Source: CAVSMC01 sp963798655 (GTDB lineage Bacteria; Pseudomonadota; Gammaproteobacteria; Burkholderiales; Casimicrobiaceae). From it: DNA of 64,000 nucleotides. A program made the position numbers and the translations under genes. A model generated the notes under the pieces. It saw only the letters and a list, made by a program, of their open reading frames with translations. It was not told the DNA's origin and did not search any database. The stretch spans positions 1 through 64,000 of the forward strand of contig CAWCUH010000010.1 in assembly GCA_963798655.1 (NCBI GenBank). Direction: 5' to 3'. Below, one piece after another: positions 56,158-64,000 of the stretch (its first letter is position 1; each line of letters opens with the position of its first letter).

Positions 56158-57030
56158 CTACGGCAAGAGCAACGAGCCGAGCTCGAGCGACGCGTCGTGC
56201 AGCGGGCGAAGGAACTGCGTCGCCATGTCGTGCGCCGACGCGAGCCGGCCCTGCAGGATCACGTTGATGCCGGCGACGTAGTGTCCCGCCGAGTCGCGCA
56301 CCGGGACGGCCAGCGTGCAGAAGCGCGACTCCATCTGCTGGCTCGCGTAGGCATAGCCGTGATCGCGCACGCCCTGCAGTACCTCGCGCACCTTGGCGGC
56401 CGACGTCAGCGTGTGCTCGGTGTACGGGTAGAACTTGACCCGCGACAGGTAATCGTCGAGCTCCTCGGCCGGCAGATGCGCGAGCAGCACGTGACCGATC
56501 GACGTGCAGTACGCCGGCAGCCGACGGCCGACGTTGAGTGCCGGGGACATGATCCGCGACGACGTCGAGCGCGCGATGTAGACGATCTCGTCGCCGTCGA
56601 GGATCGCCACCGAGCATGCCTCACGCAGCGTTTCGCCGAGCCGGTCGAGGATCGGCTGCGCGAGCACGGCGAGCGGCGACGCCGACAGGTACGCATGGCT
56701 GAACGACAGCACGCGCGGACGCAGGTAATAGCGGCGGGCATCGTCGGCCGCGACGAAGCCGATCTTCGAGAGCGTATGGAGGCTGCGCCGCGCGGCCGCG
56801 CGCGGGATGCCCGTCCGATGGCTCACCTGCGCGATCGACATCCGGCGCTTCTTGTCCGACAGCGCGAGCAGCACGGCGAGGCCGCGGGCGAGCGCCGTGA
56901 CGAAGTCCGGGTCGTCGGCAAAGCGCGCGATTGCCTCGGCCGGGAGCGCGTCGGGGTCGAACAGCGACGTGGCGCCTTGCGCCGACAGCGTGGCAGCGGG
57001 TGGCCTCTGTAGCGTTGTGTCGTCCGGCAT
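56158..57030 (-). CDS. IclR-family transcriptional regulator (PcaR/PobR-like)
   Basis: A 290-aa regulator with an N-terminal winged helix (SIAQVSHRTGIPRAAARRSL, then RYYLRPRVLSF) and a C-terminal IclR effector domain (CSVAILDGDEIVYIARS, GRRLPAYCTSIGHVLLAHL, YASQQMESRFCTLAVPV). The closest subgroup by pattern is PcaR/PcaU/PobR, which sense aromatic or hydroaromatic acids. It is divergent from the aroD operon and should control it, with the palindrome at 57089 as a candidate operator. AAGGAC precedes the ATG. Confidence 0.87.
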   Translation of the reverse strand: MPDDTTLQRPPAATLSAQGATSLFDPDALPAEAIARFADDPDFVTALARGLAVLLALSDKKRRMSIAQVSHRTGIPRAAARRSLHTLSKIGFVAADDARRYYLRPRVLSFSHAYLSASPLAVLAQPILDRLGETLREACSVAILDGDEIVYIARSTSSRIMSPALNVGRRLPAYCTSIGHVLLAHLPAEELDDYLSRVKFYPYTEHTLTSAAKVREVLQGVRDHGYAYASQQMESRFCTLAVPVRDSAGHYVAGINVILQGRLASAHDMATQFLRPLHDASLELGSLLLP

Positions 57031-57088
57031 GCAGGTCCTTCCTGGACTCGTAAGGTTCGGTCGCCGAGTGGGCGCATCGCGCGCATAT

Positions 57089-57103
57089 GTGCGCTATACG
57101 CAC
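57089..57103. promoter_or_regulatory. Perfect 15-bp palindromic IclR-type operator candidate
   Basis: GTGCG-CTATA-CGCAC is an inverted repeat resembling the PcaU/PobR/PcaR boxes (GTTCGATAATCGCAC). It lies 59 bp before the IclR regulator start and 248 bp before aroD, in a region of 320 nt with no gene. The pattern recognition is by memory, not alignment. Confidence 0.6.
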
Positions 57104-57350
57104 AAAGCGTAACATGCAGTGGTAGTTTACGCGCCGCATGGCCTGCCGCCGTGCACTCTAGGTCGTTAAAAAATGGGCGCACAGCGAACAATGTATCGTA
57201 TGTCGCCCTTGCGCTGAAATCTCGCCCACCGTATCGTGCTCATGCGGCCATTCGATGTGTAAATGAAACGCCGCAGCGCCGCACATGACTGCCCGCGGCG
57301 AACCAGCGACGATCGGCAACGAGCCGGTCGAGGAGCGAGGACGCCTTTCC

Positions 57351-58139
57351 ATGAGCACCGCAAAGATCCGCTCGATCCATGTCGCGGGCACGCCGCTTGC
57401 CGGCGGTGCCGTTCCGGCCATCTGCACGCCGTTGGTAGGCCGCACGCGCGACGACGTGTTGTCGGAGCTCGCCGCCGTTCTGCCGAAGCAGCCCGACATC
57501 ATCGAATGGCGCGTCGACTTCTTCGCCGGCATCGGCGATGCGAAGCTCGTCGTCGATACCGCGCGGGCGATGAAGTCCCTTGCGGGGCCTGTGCCGATCC
57601 TGTTCACGCGGCGCTCGTCAACCGAAGGCGGCGAGCGCGTCGCAATCGCCGAGCCGGCGGTCGTCGCGCTTTACGAGGCGGTGTGCGAAGCGCGCTGCGT
57701 CGACCTCGTCGACTACGAGCTTTCGAATCCTTCCGAGCAGTTCGCACGGCTGCGCAGCGCTTCCCGCGCGCAGGGCATCGCGCTGGTCGGCTCGTATCAC
57801 AATTTCCAGACGACGCCGGACGCCGCGGCGCTCGTCGCCACGTTCCGCGACGCGCAGGCGCGCGGCGCCGACGTCGGCAAGGTCGCGGTGATGCCGAAAT
57901 CGCGCGACGACGTGCTGACGCTGCTTGCGGCGACGTCCGAGGCGAGCCGCACGCTCGACATTCCGCTGATCAGCATGTCGATGGGGCCGTTCGGCTCGCT
58001 GTCGAGAATGGTCGGCGGCGTGTTCGGCTCGGCGCTGACGTTTGCCGTGGGCAAGAGCAGCTCGGCCCCCGGGCAGATTCCGATCGAGGAGCTTCGCGGC
58101 GTCCTCGCGACGGTGCGCCGCGCGGTCGGCGCGCAATGA
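57351..58139 (+). CDS. aroD: Type I 3-dehydroquinate dehydratase family protein
   Basis: A 262-aa class I dehydroquinase. It has the substrate-binding EWRVDFF and FTRRSSTEGG blocks, the catalytic histidine in GSYHNFQTTP, the Schiff-base lysine in GKVAVMPKS and SMGPFGSLSR. The fold and residues are complete, so dehydration of 3-dehydroquinate to 3-dehydroshikimate is expected. In this operon the role is probably catabolic (quinate or related), not biosynthetic, because the operon has an IclR regulator and a TRAP binding protein. The start is the ATG of MSTAKIRS. Confidence 0.82.
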   Translation: MSTAKIRSIHVAGTPLAGGAVPAICTPLVGRTRDDVLSELAAVLPKQPDIIEWRVDFFAGIGDAKLVVDTARAMKSLAGPVPILFTRRSSTEGGERVAIAEPAVVALYEAVCEARCVDLVDYELSNPSEQFARLRSASRAQGIALVGSYHNFQTTPDAAALVATFRDAQARGADVGKVAVMPKSRDDVLTLLAATSEASRTLDIPLISMSMGPFGSLSRMVGGVFGSALTFAVGKSSSAPGQIPIEELRGVLATVRRAVGAQ

Positions 58140-58169
58140 CGATGAACGCAACGACAGGACAACGCTGAC

Positions 58170-59618
58170 ATGGCTACCGTCATCGAGACGAAGAAGGGCA
58201 TCAACGACGAGCAGCAGCAGGAGCTCGACCAATGTTTCGAGCGCGCGCGCAAGGCGCTCGCGATCATCGAGACGTACGACCAGGCGCGCGTCGACCGGCT
58301 GTGCCAGGCCGTTGCCTGGGCGGTCGCCAACAAGAAGACGTTCACGCGTCTCGTCGAGATGGGCATCGAGGAGAGCGGGCTCGGCGATTCGGTGAGCCGG
58401 ATGGGCAAGCGGATGAAGATCCGCGGCGTGCTGCGCGACGCGCTTCGCCAGAAGAGCGTCGGCGTGATCGAGGAGCTGCCCGAGAAGGGCATCGTCAAGT
58501 ACGGCAAGCCGGCCGGCATCATCGCGTGCATCGTGCCGACGACGAACCCGGACCTCACGCCCGCCGGCAACGCGATCTATGCGATCAAGGCGCGCGACGT
58601 CGTCATCTACTCGCCGCATCCGCGCTCGAAGAAGACGTCGTTCGAGACGGTTCGGCTGATGCGCGAGGCGCTCGAGCGCGAAGGCGCGCCCGCCGACATC
58701 CTGCAGTGCCTCACGAAGGTGAACATTCCGATGTCGCAGGCGCTGATGGCGCGCGCCGACCTCATCATCGCGACCGGCGGCCAGCCGATGGTGCGCGCGG
58801 CGTACAGCTCCGGCACGCCGGCGTACGGCGTGGGTGCCGGCAACTCGACGATGATCATCGACGAGACGGCGAACATCGAGGAAGCGGCGCGCAACACGCG
58901 GCTGTCGAAGACGTCCGACTTCGGCTCCGGCTGCTCGGCGGACGGCAACCTGATCATCGAGGCGTCGATCTTCGACAACATGCTCGCGCAGCTGCAGAAG
59001 GAAGGCGGCTATCTCGCGAGCGACCATGAGAAGGCGGCGCTGCGCAAGGTGATGTGGGACGACGAGGCGCATCGCACGCCGAACACCGTCGCGATCGCGC
59101 CGCAGCAGCTCGCGAAGATCGCCGGCTTCGCGATTCCCGCCGACCGCAAGTTCATCATCGTGCATGGCGACGGCATCGGCAGGCAGCATGCGTATTCGAG
59201 CGAGAAGCTCACGACGCTGCTCGCCGTCTACAAGTACAGCGGCTTCGACCAGGCGCTCGCGATGATGAAGAGCGTGTACGAGGTCGGCGGCAAGGGCCAC
59301 TCGTGCGGCATCTACTCGTTCAACCAGGATCACATCCACCAGCTCGCGCTCGTCGCGCCGGTGTCGCGGATCATGGTGCGCCAGCCGCAATCGAAAGCGA
59401 ACGCGGGCGCGTTCAACAACGGCATGCCGATGACGTCGAGCCTCGGCTGCGGCACGTGGGGCGGCAACATCGTCTCCGAGAACGTGCATTTGAAGCACTA
59501 CCTGAACACCACGTGGGTCTCGGTGCCGATCAAGGAGGACAAGCCCTCGGACGAGGAGCTCTTCGGGCCGTTCTACGATCCCGCGCTGGAAGAAGAATTC
59601 GAGACGATCACGACGTGA
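58170..59618 (+). CDS. CoA-acylating aldehyde dehydrogenase (SauS-like)
   Basis: A 482-aa enzyme of the acylating aldehyde dehydrogenase group. It has the NAD(P)-binding region ACIVPTTNPDLTPAGNA, the nucleotide loop IATGGQPMVRAAYSSG, the catalytic cysteine in DFGSGCSADGN and a conserved TSSLGCGTWGGNIV near the end. SauS (sulfoacetaldehyde dehydrogenase, acylating) is the closest characterised family by pattern, but propionaldehyde, glycolaldehyde or acetaldehyde are also possible. No sulfonate genes are near. Cotranscribed with aroD upstream and a citryl-CoA-lyase-like gene downstream. Confidence 0.82.
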   Translation: MATVIETKKGINDEQQQELDQCFERARKALAIIETYDQARVDRLCQAVAWAVANKKTFTRLVEMGIEESGLGDSVSRMGKRMKIRGVLRDALRQKSVGVIEELPEKGIVKYGKPAGIIACIVPTTNPDLTPAGNAIYAIKARDVVIYSPHPRSKKTSFETVRLMREALEREGAPADILQCLTKVNIPMSQALMARADLIIATGGQPMVRAAYSSGTPAYGVGAGNSTMIIDETANIEEAARNTRLSKTSDFGSGCSADGNLIIEASIFDNMLAQLQKEGGYLASDHEKAALRKVMWDDEAHRTPNTVAIAPQQLAKIAGFAIPADRKFIIVHGDGIGRQHAYSSEKLTTLLAVYKYSGFDQALAMMKSVYEVGGKGHSCGIYSFNQDHIHQLALVAPVSRIMVRQPQSKANAGAFNNGMPMTSSLGCGTWGGNIVSENVHLKHYLNTTWVSVPIKEDKPSDEELFGPFYDPALEEEFETITT

Positions 59619-59635
59619 CGCGGGCGCCGCTGCCA

Positions 59636-60523
59636 ATGTCGACGAAGTCGTCGGACGAGCTGCTCGCCGAAGCGAGCGCGTGGTGGGACACGTCGATCAT
59701 CGACATCCACCCGGGCGAGATCGCGATCCGTGGCTATCCGATCGAGCAGCTGATCGGCCGCGTGCGCTTTGCCGAGATGATCTGGCTGATGCTGCGCGGC
59801 GAATTGCCGACGCCGGCGCAGGCGGACCTGCTCGAGGCGGCGCTCGTTCCCGGTGTCGACCACGGCCCGCACGCACCGTCGATCGCGATCGCGCGAATGT
59901 CGGTGACATGCGGCCTGCCGGTGAACGGCGCAATGGCCTCCGCGATCAACGTGCTCGACGACATACACGGTGGCGCGGGCCAGCAGTGCATGGAGCTCTA
60001 CCGCGAGATCGACGCCGAGGCGGGTCCCGACGGCAATCTGGTGCAGGCGGCGACCAGCGTCATCGAGCGGCATCGCGAAGCGGGCGAGAAGATCGTTCCC
60101 GGCTTCGGCCATCGGTTTCATCCGGTCGATCCGCGCACGGCGCCGCTGTTCGAGCTCGTTGCGAAAGCCGAAGCCAAGGGCGCCGTGTCGGGGCGCTGGG
60201 CGAGCATCGGCCGCGCGGTGGAGACGGCGCTCGGTGCGATGAAGAAGCGCCACATCCCGATGAACATCGACGGCATCACCGCGGTGATCTTCTGCGAGCT
60301 CGGATTCGAGCCGGAGCTCGGCCGCGGGCTATTCATCCTGTCGCGCTCGGTGGGGATCCTTGCGCACGCATGGGAGCAGAAGCAGCGCGGCCGCCGGATC
60401 ATGGGCCCGATGCCGCGCGACATTCCCTATCGCTACAGCGGGCCGGCGCGGCGCGACGTGCCGGCGACCGATCGCGCAACCGAACCGACGACGCCAGCCG
60501 CAACGGCAGGCGCGCGCCGCTGA
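59636..60523 (+). CDS. Citryl-CoA-lyase-like citrate synthase homologue
   Basis: A 295-aa protein homologous to the C-terminal part of citrate synthase, as in citryl-CoA lyases. Catalytic-type regions are LVPGVDHGPHAPSIA, the loop GGAGQQCMELY and KIVPGFGHRFHPVDPR. The short length and lack of the large N-terminal domain fit the citryl-CoA lyase subfamily, which cleaves or condenses acyl-CoA esters with 2-oxo acids. A GTG at 59615 overlapping the preceding stop (GTGA) is an alternative start. The disordered C-terminal tail is rich in threonine and alanine. Confidence 0.75.
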   Translation: MSTKSSDELLAEASAWWDTSIIDIHPGEIAIRGYPIEQLIGRVRFAEMIWLMLRGELPTPAQADLLEAALVPGVDHGPHAPSIAIARMSVTCGLPVNGAMASAINVLDDIHGGAGQQCMELYREIDAEAGPDGNLVQAATSVIERHREAGEKIVPGFGHRFHPVDPRTAPLFELVAKAEAKGAVSGRWASIGRAVETALGAMKKRHIPMNIDGITAVIFCELGFEPELGRGLFILSRSVGILAHAWEQKQRGRRIMGPMPRDIPYRYSGPARRDVPATDRATEPTTPAATAGARR

Positions 60524-60564
60524 ATTTTCAACGTCGCGGCGATTCGCGGCGCGAAGGAGAAGAC

Positions 60565-62343
60565 ATGAGGGACCTGATCTCGCACCAGCTGGTGAAGTAC
60601 CTCGAAGCGCGCGGCGTCGAGCACGTGTTCGGCCTGTGCGGCCACACGAACATCGCGGTGCTCTCCGCGCTCGAGAAGAGCCGCATCAAGTTCGTCAACG
60701 TGCGCCACGAGCAGATCGCCGCGCACATGGCCGACGGCTATGCGCGTGCGAAGAAGCAGACGTCGGTCGTTCTGACGCATCTGGGACCCGGCCTCACGAA
60801 CGCCGCGACCGGCGTCGCGAACGCCGCGCTCGACTCGATTCCGATGGTCGTCATCGCCGGCGACGTGCCGACGCACTACCACGGCAAGCATCCGCACCAG
60901 GAGGTGAACCTGCATGCCGACGCGTCGCAATACGAGATCTATCGTCCGTTCGTCAAGCGCGCGTGGCGCGTCGATCAGCCGCATCTGTTCCCCGAGATCA
61001 TCGAAAAGGCGTTCGCGCTCGCCGAGAGCGGCCGGCCCGGGGCCCGGTGCTCGTCGACGTGCCGATGGATATCTTTTCGCAAGGAGATCGACGTCGCGCT
61101 GTTCGATCGCCTGCGGCTGAACGCGAAGTCGCTGCGCAAGCCGTCGATCGACGACGAGACCGCGACCGAGATCGTGAAGAAGTTGCTGTCGGCGAAACGG
61201 CCCGTGCTCTACGTCGGCGGCGGCATCATGCTCGCCGATGCGACCGCCGAGCTGCGCGAGCTCGTCGATCACCTGCAGATCCCGGTCGCGCACACGCTGA
61301 TGGGCAAGGGCGCTCTCCCCGACGATCATCCGTTCGTGCTCGGCATGACGGGTTTCTGGGGAACGAAGTTCATCAACGAGCAGTGCCGCAACGCCGACTG
61401 GATCCTCGCGCTCGGCACGCGCTTCTCCGAAGCGGACTGCAGCTCGTGGGAGCGCGAGTACACGTTCAACTTTCCGCCGACGAAGCTGATCCAGATCGAC
61501 ATCGATCCCTCCGAGATCGGGCGCAATTATCCGGTCGACCTCGGCGCCGTCGCCGATCTGAAGCAGGCGCTCGCCGTGCTGACGCGCGTGGCCCGCAAGC
61601 TCATTCCCGATGGCGTGCGCCGTCCCGCGCTCGCGAGCGAGATCGCCGCCGTGCGCGCGGCGTTCGTCGAAGGCAACCGCAAGCACATGGAAAGCGACGC
61701 GTATCCGATGCGTCCGGAGCGAATCCTCGCCGACGTGCGTGCCGCGCTGCCGCGCGATGCGTTGATAACGACTGATGTCGGCTGGAACAAGAACGGCGTC
61801 GGCCAGCAGTTCCCGATCCTCGAGGCCGGCACGATCTTCACGCCGGGCGGCTACGCGACGATGGGCTTCGGCGCACCCGCCGCGCTCGGCGCGAAGATCG
61901 CGCGTCCCGACAAGGTCGTGATCGCGCTCGTCGGCGACGGCGGCTTCGGCCAGAACCCGGCGCTGCTCGCGACGGCGTTCGAGGAGGACATCGCCGTGGT
62001 GTGGGTGATCATGAACAACTTCGCGTTCGGCACGATCGCCGGGCTCGAGAAGGCGCACTACGGCACGACGTTCGGCACGGTGTTCGAGAAGGACGGCAAA
62101 CCGTATTCACCCGATTACGCGGCGATCGCGAAGGCGTACGGCGTCGAAGGCGTGAAGGTCAATGCCGCTGCCGAGTTCAAGCCGGCGCTCGAGCGCGCAA
62201 TCAAGTCGGGCAGGCCGTGCGTGATTGACGTCGTCATGCAGAACGAGCCGGTTCCCACGGCCGGTCACTGGAACATCATGGACATCTACTCGCCGGGCAG
62301 GAAGGTGCATCACGTGAGCACCGGCGGCGCCGTGCACGCATAG
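60565..62343 (+). CDS. ThDP-dependent acetolactate-synthase-like enzyme with a locally frameshifted segment
   Basis: A 592-aa thiamine-diphosphate enzyme. It has the catalytic glutamate in NVRHEQIAAHMADG, LGPGLTNAATGVANA, and the ThDP/Mg motif GDGGFGQNPALLATAF and MNNFAFGTIAG. About 16 residues at positions 158-173 are out of frame: the nucleotides encode GPVLVDVPMDIFS in the +1 frame between two compensating small indels near 61040 and 61083. The rest is intact. AAGGAG precedes the ATG. Which 2-oxo acid or aldehyde it uses is unknown; the operon suggests a decarboxylase or carboligase producing the aldehyde used by the SauS-like enzyme. Confidence 0.8.
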   Translation: MRDLISHQLVKYLEARGVEHVFGLCGHTNIAVLSALEKSRIKFVNVRHEQIAAHMADGYARAKKQTSVVLTHLGPGLTNAATGVANAALDSIPMVVIAGDVPTHYHGKHPHQEVNLHADASQYEIYRPFVKRAWRVDQPHLFPEIIEKAFALAESGRPGARCSSTCRWISFRKEIDVALFDRLRLNAKSLRKPSIDDETATEIVKKLLSAKRPVLYVGGGIMLADATAELRELVDHLQIPVAHTLMGKGALPDDHPFVLGMTGFWGTKFINEQCRNADWILALGTRFSEADCSSWEREYTFNFPPTKLIQIDIDPSEIGRNYPVDLGAVADLKQALAVLTRVARKLIPDGVRRPALASEIAAVRAAFVEGNRKHMESDAYPMRPERILADVRAALPRDALITTDVGWNKNGVGQQFPILEAGTIFTPGGYATMGFGAPAALGAKIARPDKVVIALVGDGGFGQNPALLATAFEEDIAVVWVIMNNFAFGTIAGLEKAHYGTTFGTVFEKDGKPYSPDYAAIAKAYGVEGVKVNAAAEFKPALERAIKSGRPCVIDVVMQNEPVPTAGHWNIMDIYSPGRKVHHVSTGGAVHA

Positions 62344-62358
62344 CGCGAAAGGGACCAC

Positions 62359-63213
62359 ATGAAGCACGACTATTCGCTGGGACATCTGACGGTTCTGTCG
62401 TTGACGCCTCCGGAAGTCGTGGCCGCCGCCGCGCGCGCCGGCTACGAGTTCGCGAGCCTGCGCATGACGCGCGTCACGCCGGCCGAGCCGCTGTACGATC
62501 TCGCACGCGACAAGGCGCTGATGCGCGAGACGAAGGCGCGCATGTCGGCCACAGGCGTACGCATCCATGACGTCGAGCTCTTCCGCATCGATCCGAAGCT
62601 CGAGCCGGAGGACTTCAAGCCCGAGCTCGATGCGACCGCAGAGCTCGGCGCGCAGGACATCATCGCGCAGCTCCCCGATCCCGATTCGCCACGCAAAATC
62701 GACCGCTTTGCGCGACTTTGCGATCTCGCGAAGCCGCTCGGCATCTTCGTGAGCCTCGAGTTCCCGCACTGGACGGAAACCGGCAACCTGGCCGAGGCCG
62801 CCCGCGTGCTTCGCGCGGTCGGCCGCTCGAACGCATGCATGCTGATCGACATGCTGCACTTCGCGCGCAGCAACTCGAGCTTCGATGAGTTGAAGGCGTT
62901 GCCGCGCGAGTGGTTCCGTTTCGCGCACGTGTGCGACGCTGAAAGGCGATGCCCGGACACGATGGAGGACATCATCCGCACGGCCCGAGACGAGCGCCTG
63001 TTTCCCGGCGAGGGCACGATCGACATAAGAGGAATCCTCGCCTGCCTGCCGCAGGGCATTCCCTATTCGCTGGAGATTCCGCGCAACACGCTGACCAGAG
63101 CGGTCGGGCCTTACGAGACTGCGCGCCTGGCACTCGCCGTGTCACGCAGCGAGCTCGACGGTCAGCAGCTCGCGGAGAGCGCGAGGGTGCACGCCGCGGT
63201 CGCACCGGTGTAG
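62359..63213 (+). CDS. Xylose-isomerase-like TIM-barrel protein
   Basis: A 284-aa TIM-barrel sugar isomerase/endonuclease IV-fold protein. Metal-binding positions appear in VSLEFPHWTETGN, CMLIDMLHFARS, FAHVCDAER and GIPYSLEIPRN, as in hydroxypyruvate isomerases and 3-dehydroshikimate dehydratases. Given the dehydroquinase in the same operon, a 3-dehydroshikimate dehydratase leading to protocatechuate is attractive, but the short length also fits an isomerase. Sequence alone does not settle it. Confidence 0.75.
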   Translation: MKHDYSLGHLTVLSLTPPEVVAAAARAGYEFASLRMTRVTPAEPLYDLARDKALMRETKARMSATGVRIHDVELFRIDPKLEPEDFKPELDATAELGAQDIIAQLPDPDSPRKIDRFARLCDLAKPLGIFVSLEFPHWTETGNLAEAARVLRAVGRSNACMLIDMLHFARSNSSFDELKALPREWFRFAHVCDAERRCPDTMEDIIRTARDERLFPGEGTIDIRGILACLPQGIPYSLEIPRNTLTRAVGPYETARLALAVSRSELDGQQLAESARVHAAVAPV

Positions 63214-63270
63214 CAGATCCGACCGATACACGCCGATTTCACACTGTCACGTCACAACGAGGAGCAAAAC

Positions 63271-64000
63271 ATGAAGTTTCGGATCGACCGTCGTTCCGCC
63301 CTGAAGGCAGGCGCCGCGCTTGCGGCTTGGCAAGCGGTTCCCGTCTGGGCGCAGGACAAGCCGACGTTGCGCTTCGCTGCCGTGTTCTCCGACAAGGATA
63401 TCCGCGCGGACATGATCCGCATGCTGGCGAAGGACATCGAAGGCGATTTCAAGCTCGAGCCGTACTACGGCGGCACGCTGTTCAAGCAGGGCACCGAGCT
63501 CGTCGCGCTGCAGCGTGACAATCTGGAAATGGGCAACGTCGCGCCGCAGGACATCTCGAAGCAGCTGCCGGCATGGTCGGTCCTCACTTCCGCCTATACG
63601 TTCCGCGACGCGCACCATGTGCTGGCGTTCTTCGCGAGCGACCTCGGTGCGCAGATGAAGAAGCAGGCCGAGGACCAGTTGCACATCAAGATTCTCGCGC
63701 CGACGTTCTACGGCACCCGCCAGGTCGGATTGAAGCCGAAGAAGAAGATCAACACGCCTGCCGACATGTCCGGCATCAAGCTGCGGATGCCGCCGGGCGA
63801 TGCATGGCAGCTCCTCGGTCGCTCGATTGGCGCGAACCCGACGCCGATGGCCTACGCCGAGACGTACACGGGACTGCAGACCGGCGCCATCGACGGGCAG
63901 GACAACCCGCTGCCCAACGTGCAGAACATGAAGTTCTACGAAGTGATGTCGCAGATCGTGTTGACGTCGCACCTGGTCGCCTTCGACGTGCTGTCGATGA
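63271..64000 (+). CDS. dctP: TRAP transporter substrate-binding protein DctP, partial (runs off the end)
   Basis: The first 243 codons of a DctP-type TRAP binding protein. It has a Tat-like signal peptide (DRRSALKAGAALAAWQAVP), then TLRFAAVFSDKD, the GTRQVGLKPKKKINTPADMS segment with the conserved ligand arginine nearby (GIKLRMPPG) and GLQTGAIDGQDNPLPNVQ. A GAGGAG Shine-Dalgarno sequence precedes the ATG. TRAP carriers take up organic acids using a sodium or proton gradient; the permease genes must lie beyond the window. It suggests the operon imports an acidic substrate. Confidence 0.85.
   Translation, partial: MKFRIDRRSALKAGAALAAWQAVPVWAQDKPTLRFAAVFSDKDIRADMIRMLAKDIEGDFKLEPYYGGTLFKQGTELVALQRDNLEMGNVAPQDISKQLPAWSVLTSAYTFRDAHHVLAFFASDLGAQMKKQAEDQLHIKILAPTFYGTRQVGLKPKKKINTPADMSGIKLRMPPGDAWQLLGRSIGANPTPMAYAETYTGLQTGAIDGQDNPLPNVQNMKFYEVMSQIVLTSHLVAFDVLSM

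Overview
The window is GC-rich DNA from a betaproteobacterium, most likely Burkholderiales. The evidence is the 3' end of the 23S rRNA (ending in CGGCTTGACCC), PEP-CTERM proteins, a tandem double-length UvrA, a hydroxyproline catabolic cluster, many periplasmic solute-binding proteins and DUF1127 proteins. No IS element, phage gene, tRNA or CRISPR array was seen. Several genes carry single-base frameshifts, so residual indels in the assembly are a real possibility.

Layout. 0.2-5.6 kb: a DsbA-like thiol protein, an amidohydrolase (possible prolidase), then a divergent hydroxyproline set (2-epimerase, D-amino-acid dehydrogenase, DapA-type deaminase). 5.7-10.9 kb: a minus-strand ABC importer operon of the polyamine/opine type with an unusual glutamine-amidotransferase-like gene inside it. 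11-16 kb: a GAF protein and a five-gene branched-chain-amino-acid-type importer (livG, livF, SBP, livH, livM), convergent with a gamma-glutamyltransferase. 17.9-21.8 kb: DUF72 protein, an OmpR/EnvZ-type two-component pair whose regulator is frameshifted, and a divergent Spy/CpxP-like protein, also frameshifted. 21.9-25.4 kb: M16 peptidase, ferritin-like diiron protein, alpha/beta hydrolase.

25.5-32.7 kb is the most original part. A minus-strand operon encodes an OmpR-type regulator, a NitT/TauT-like lipoprotein binding protein with no transporter partners, and a 1019-residue hybrid histidine kinase. On each side lies a small-protein operon containing a single-pass membrane protein and a DUF1127 protein. 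Both operons start from almost the same promoter, with a tandem 9-bp repeat box of the form GTGAAACAAANGAARCAAAN. I infer a ligand-sensing two-component system controlling two flanking operons.

32.7-48 kb: a methyltransferase remnant, two PEP-CTERM proteins, a cyclase-STAND-TPR regulator, a small cupin, an adenylate-forming ligase paired with a phosphodiesterase-like protein, a glycosyltransferase, an FAD monooxygenase, a gamma-carbonic anhydrase, an SDR, a stand-alone LigD-type polymerase domain without a clear start codon, a bactofilin and a 4'-phosphopantetheinyl transferase. 48.07-48.65 kb holds only the last ~310 nt of a 23S rRNA gene plus a complete 5S rRNA gene and a terminator: either a truncated rrn operon or an assembly junction.

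48.7-64 kb: a methyltransferase with a regulatory domain, tandem UvrA, then an IclR regulator divergent from a catabolic operon (type I dehydroquinase, CoA-acylating aldehyde dehydrogenase, citryl-CoA-lyase-like protein, ThDP enzyme, TIM-barrel isomerase/dehydratase, TRAP binding protein running off the end). The substrate of that operon is not evident.
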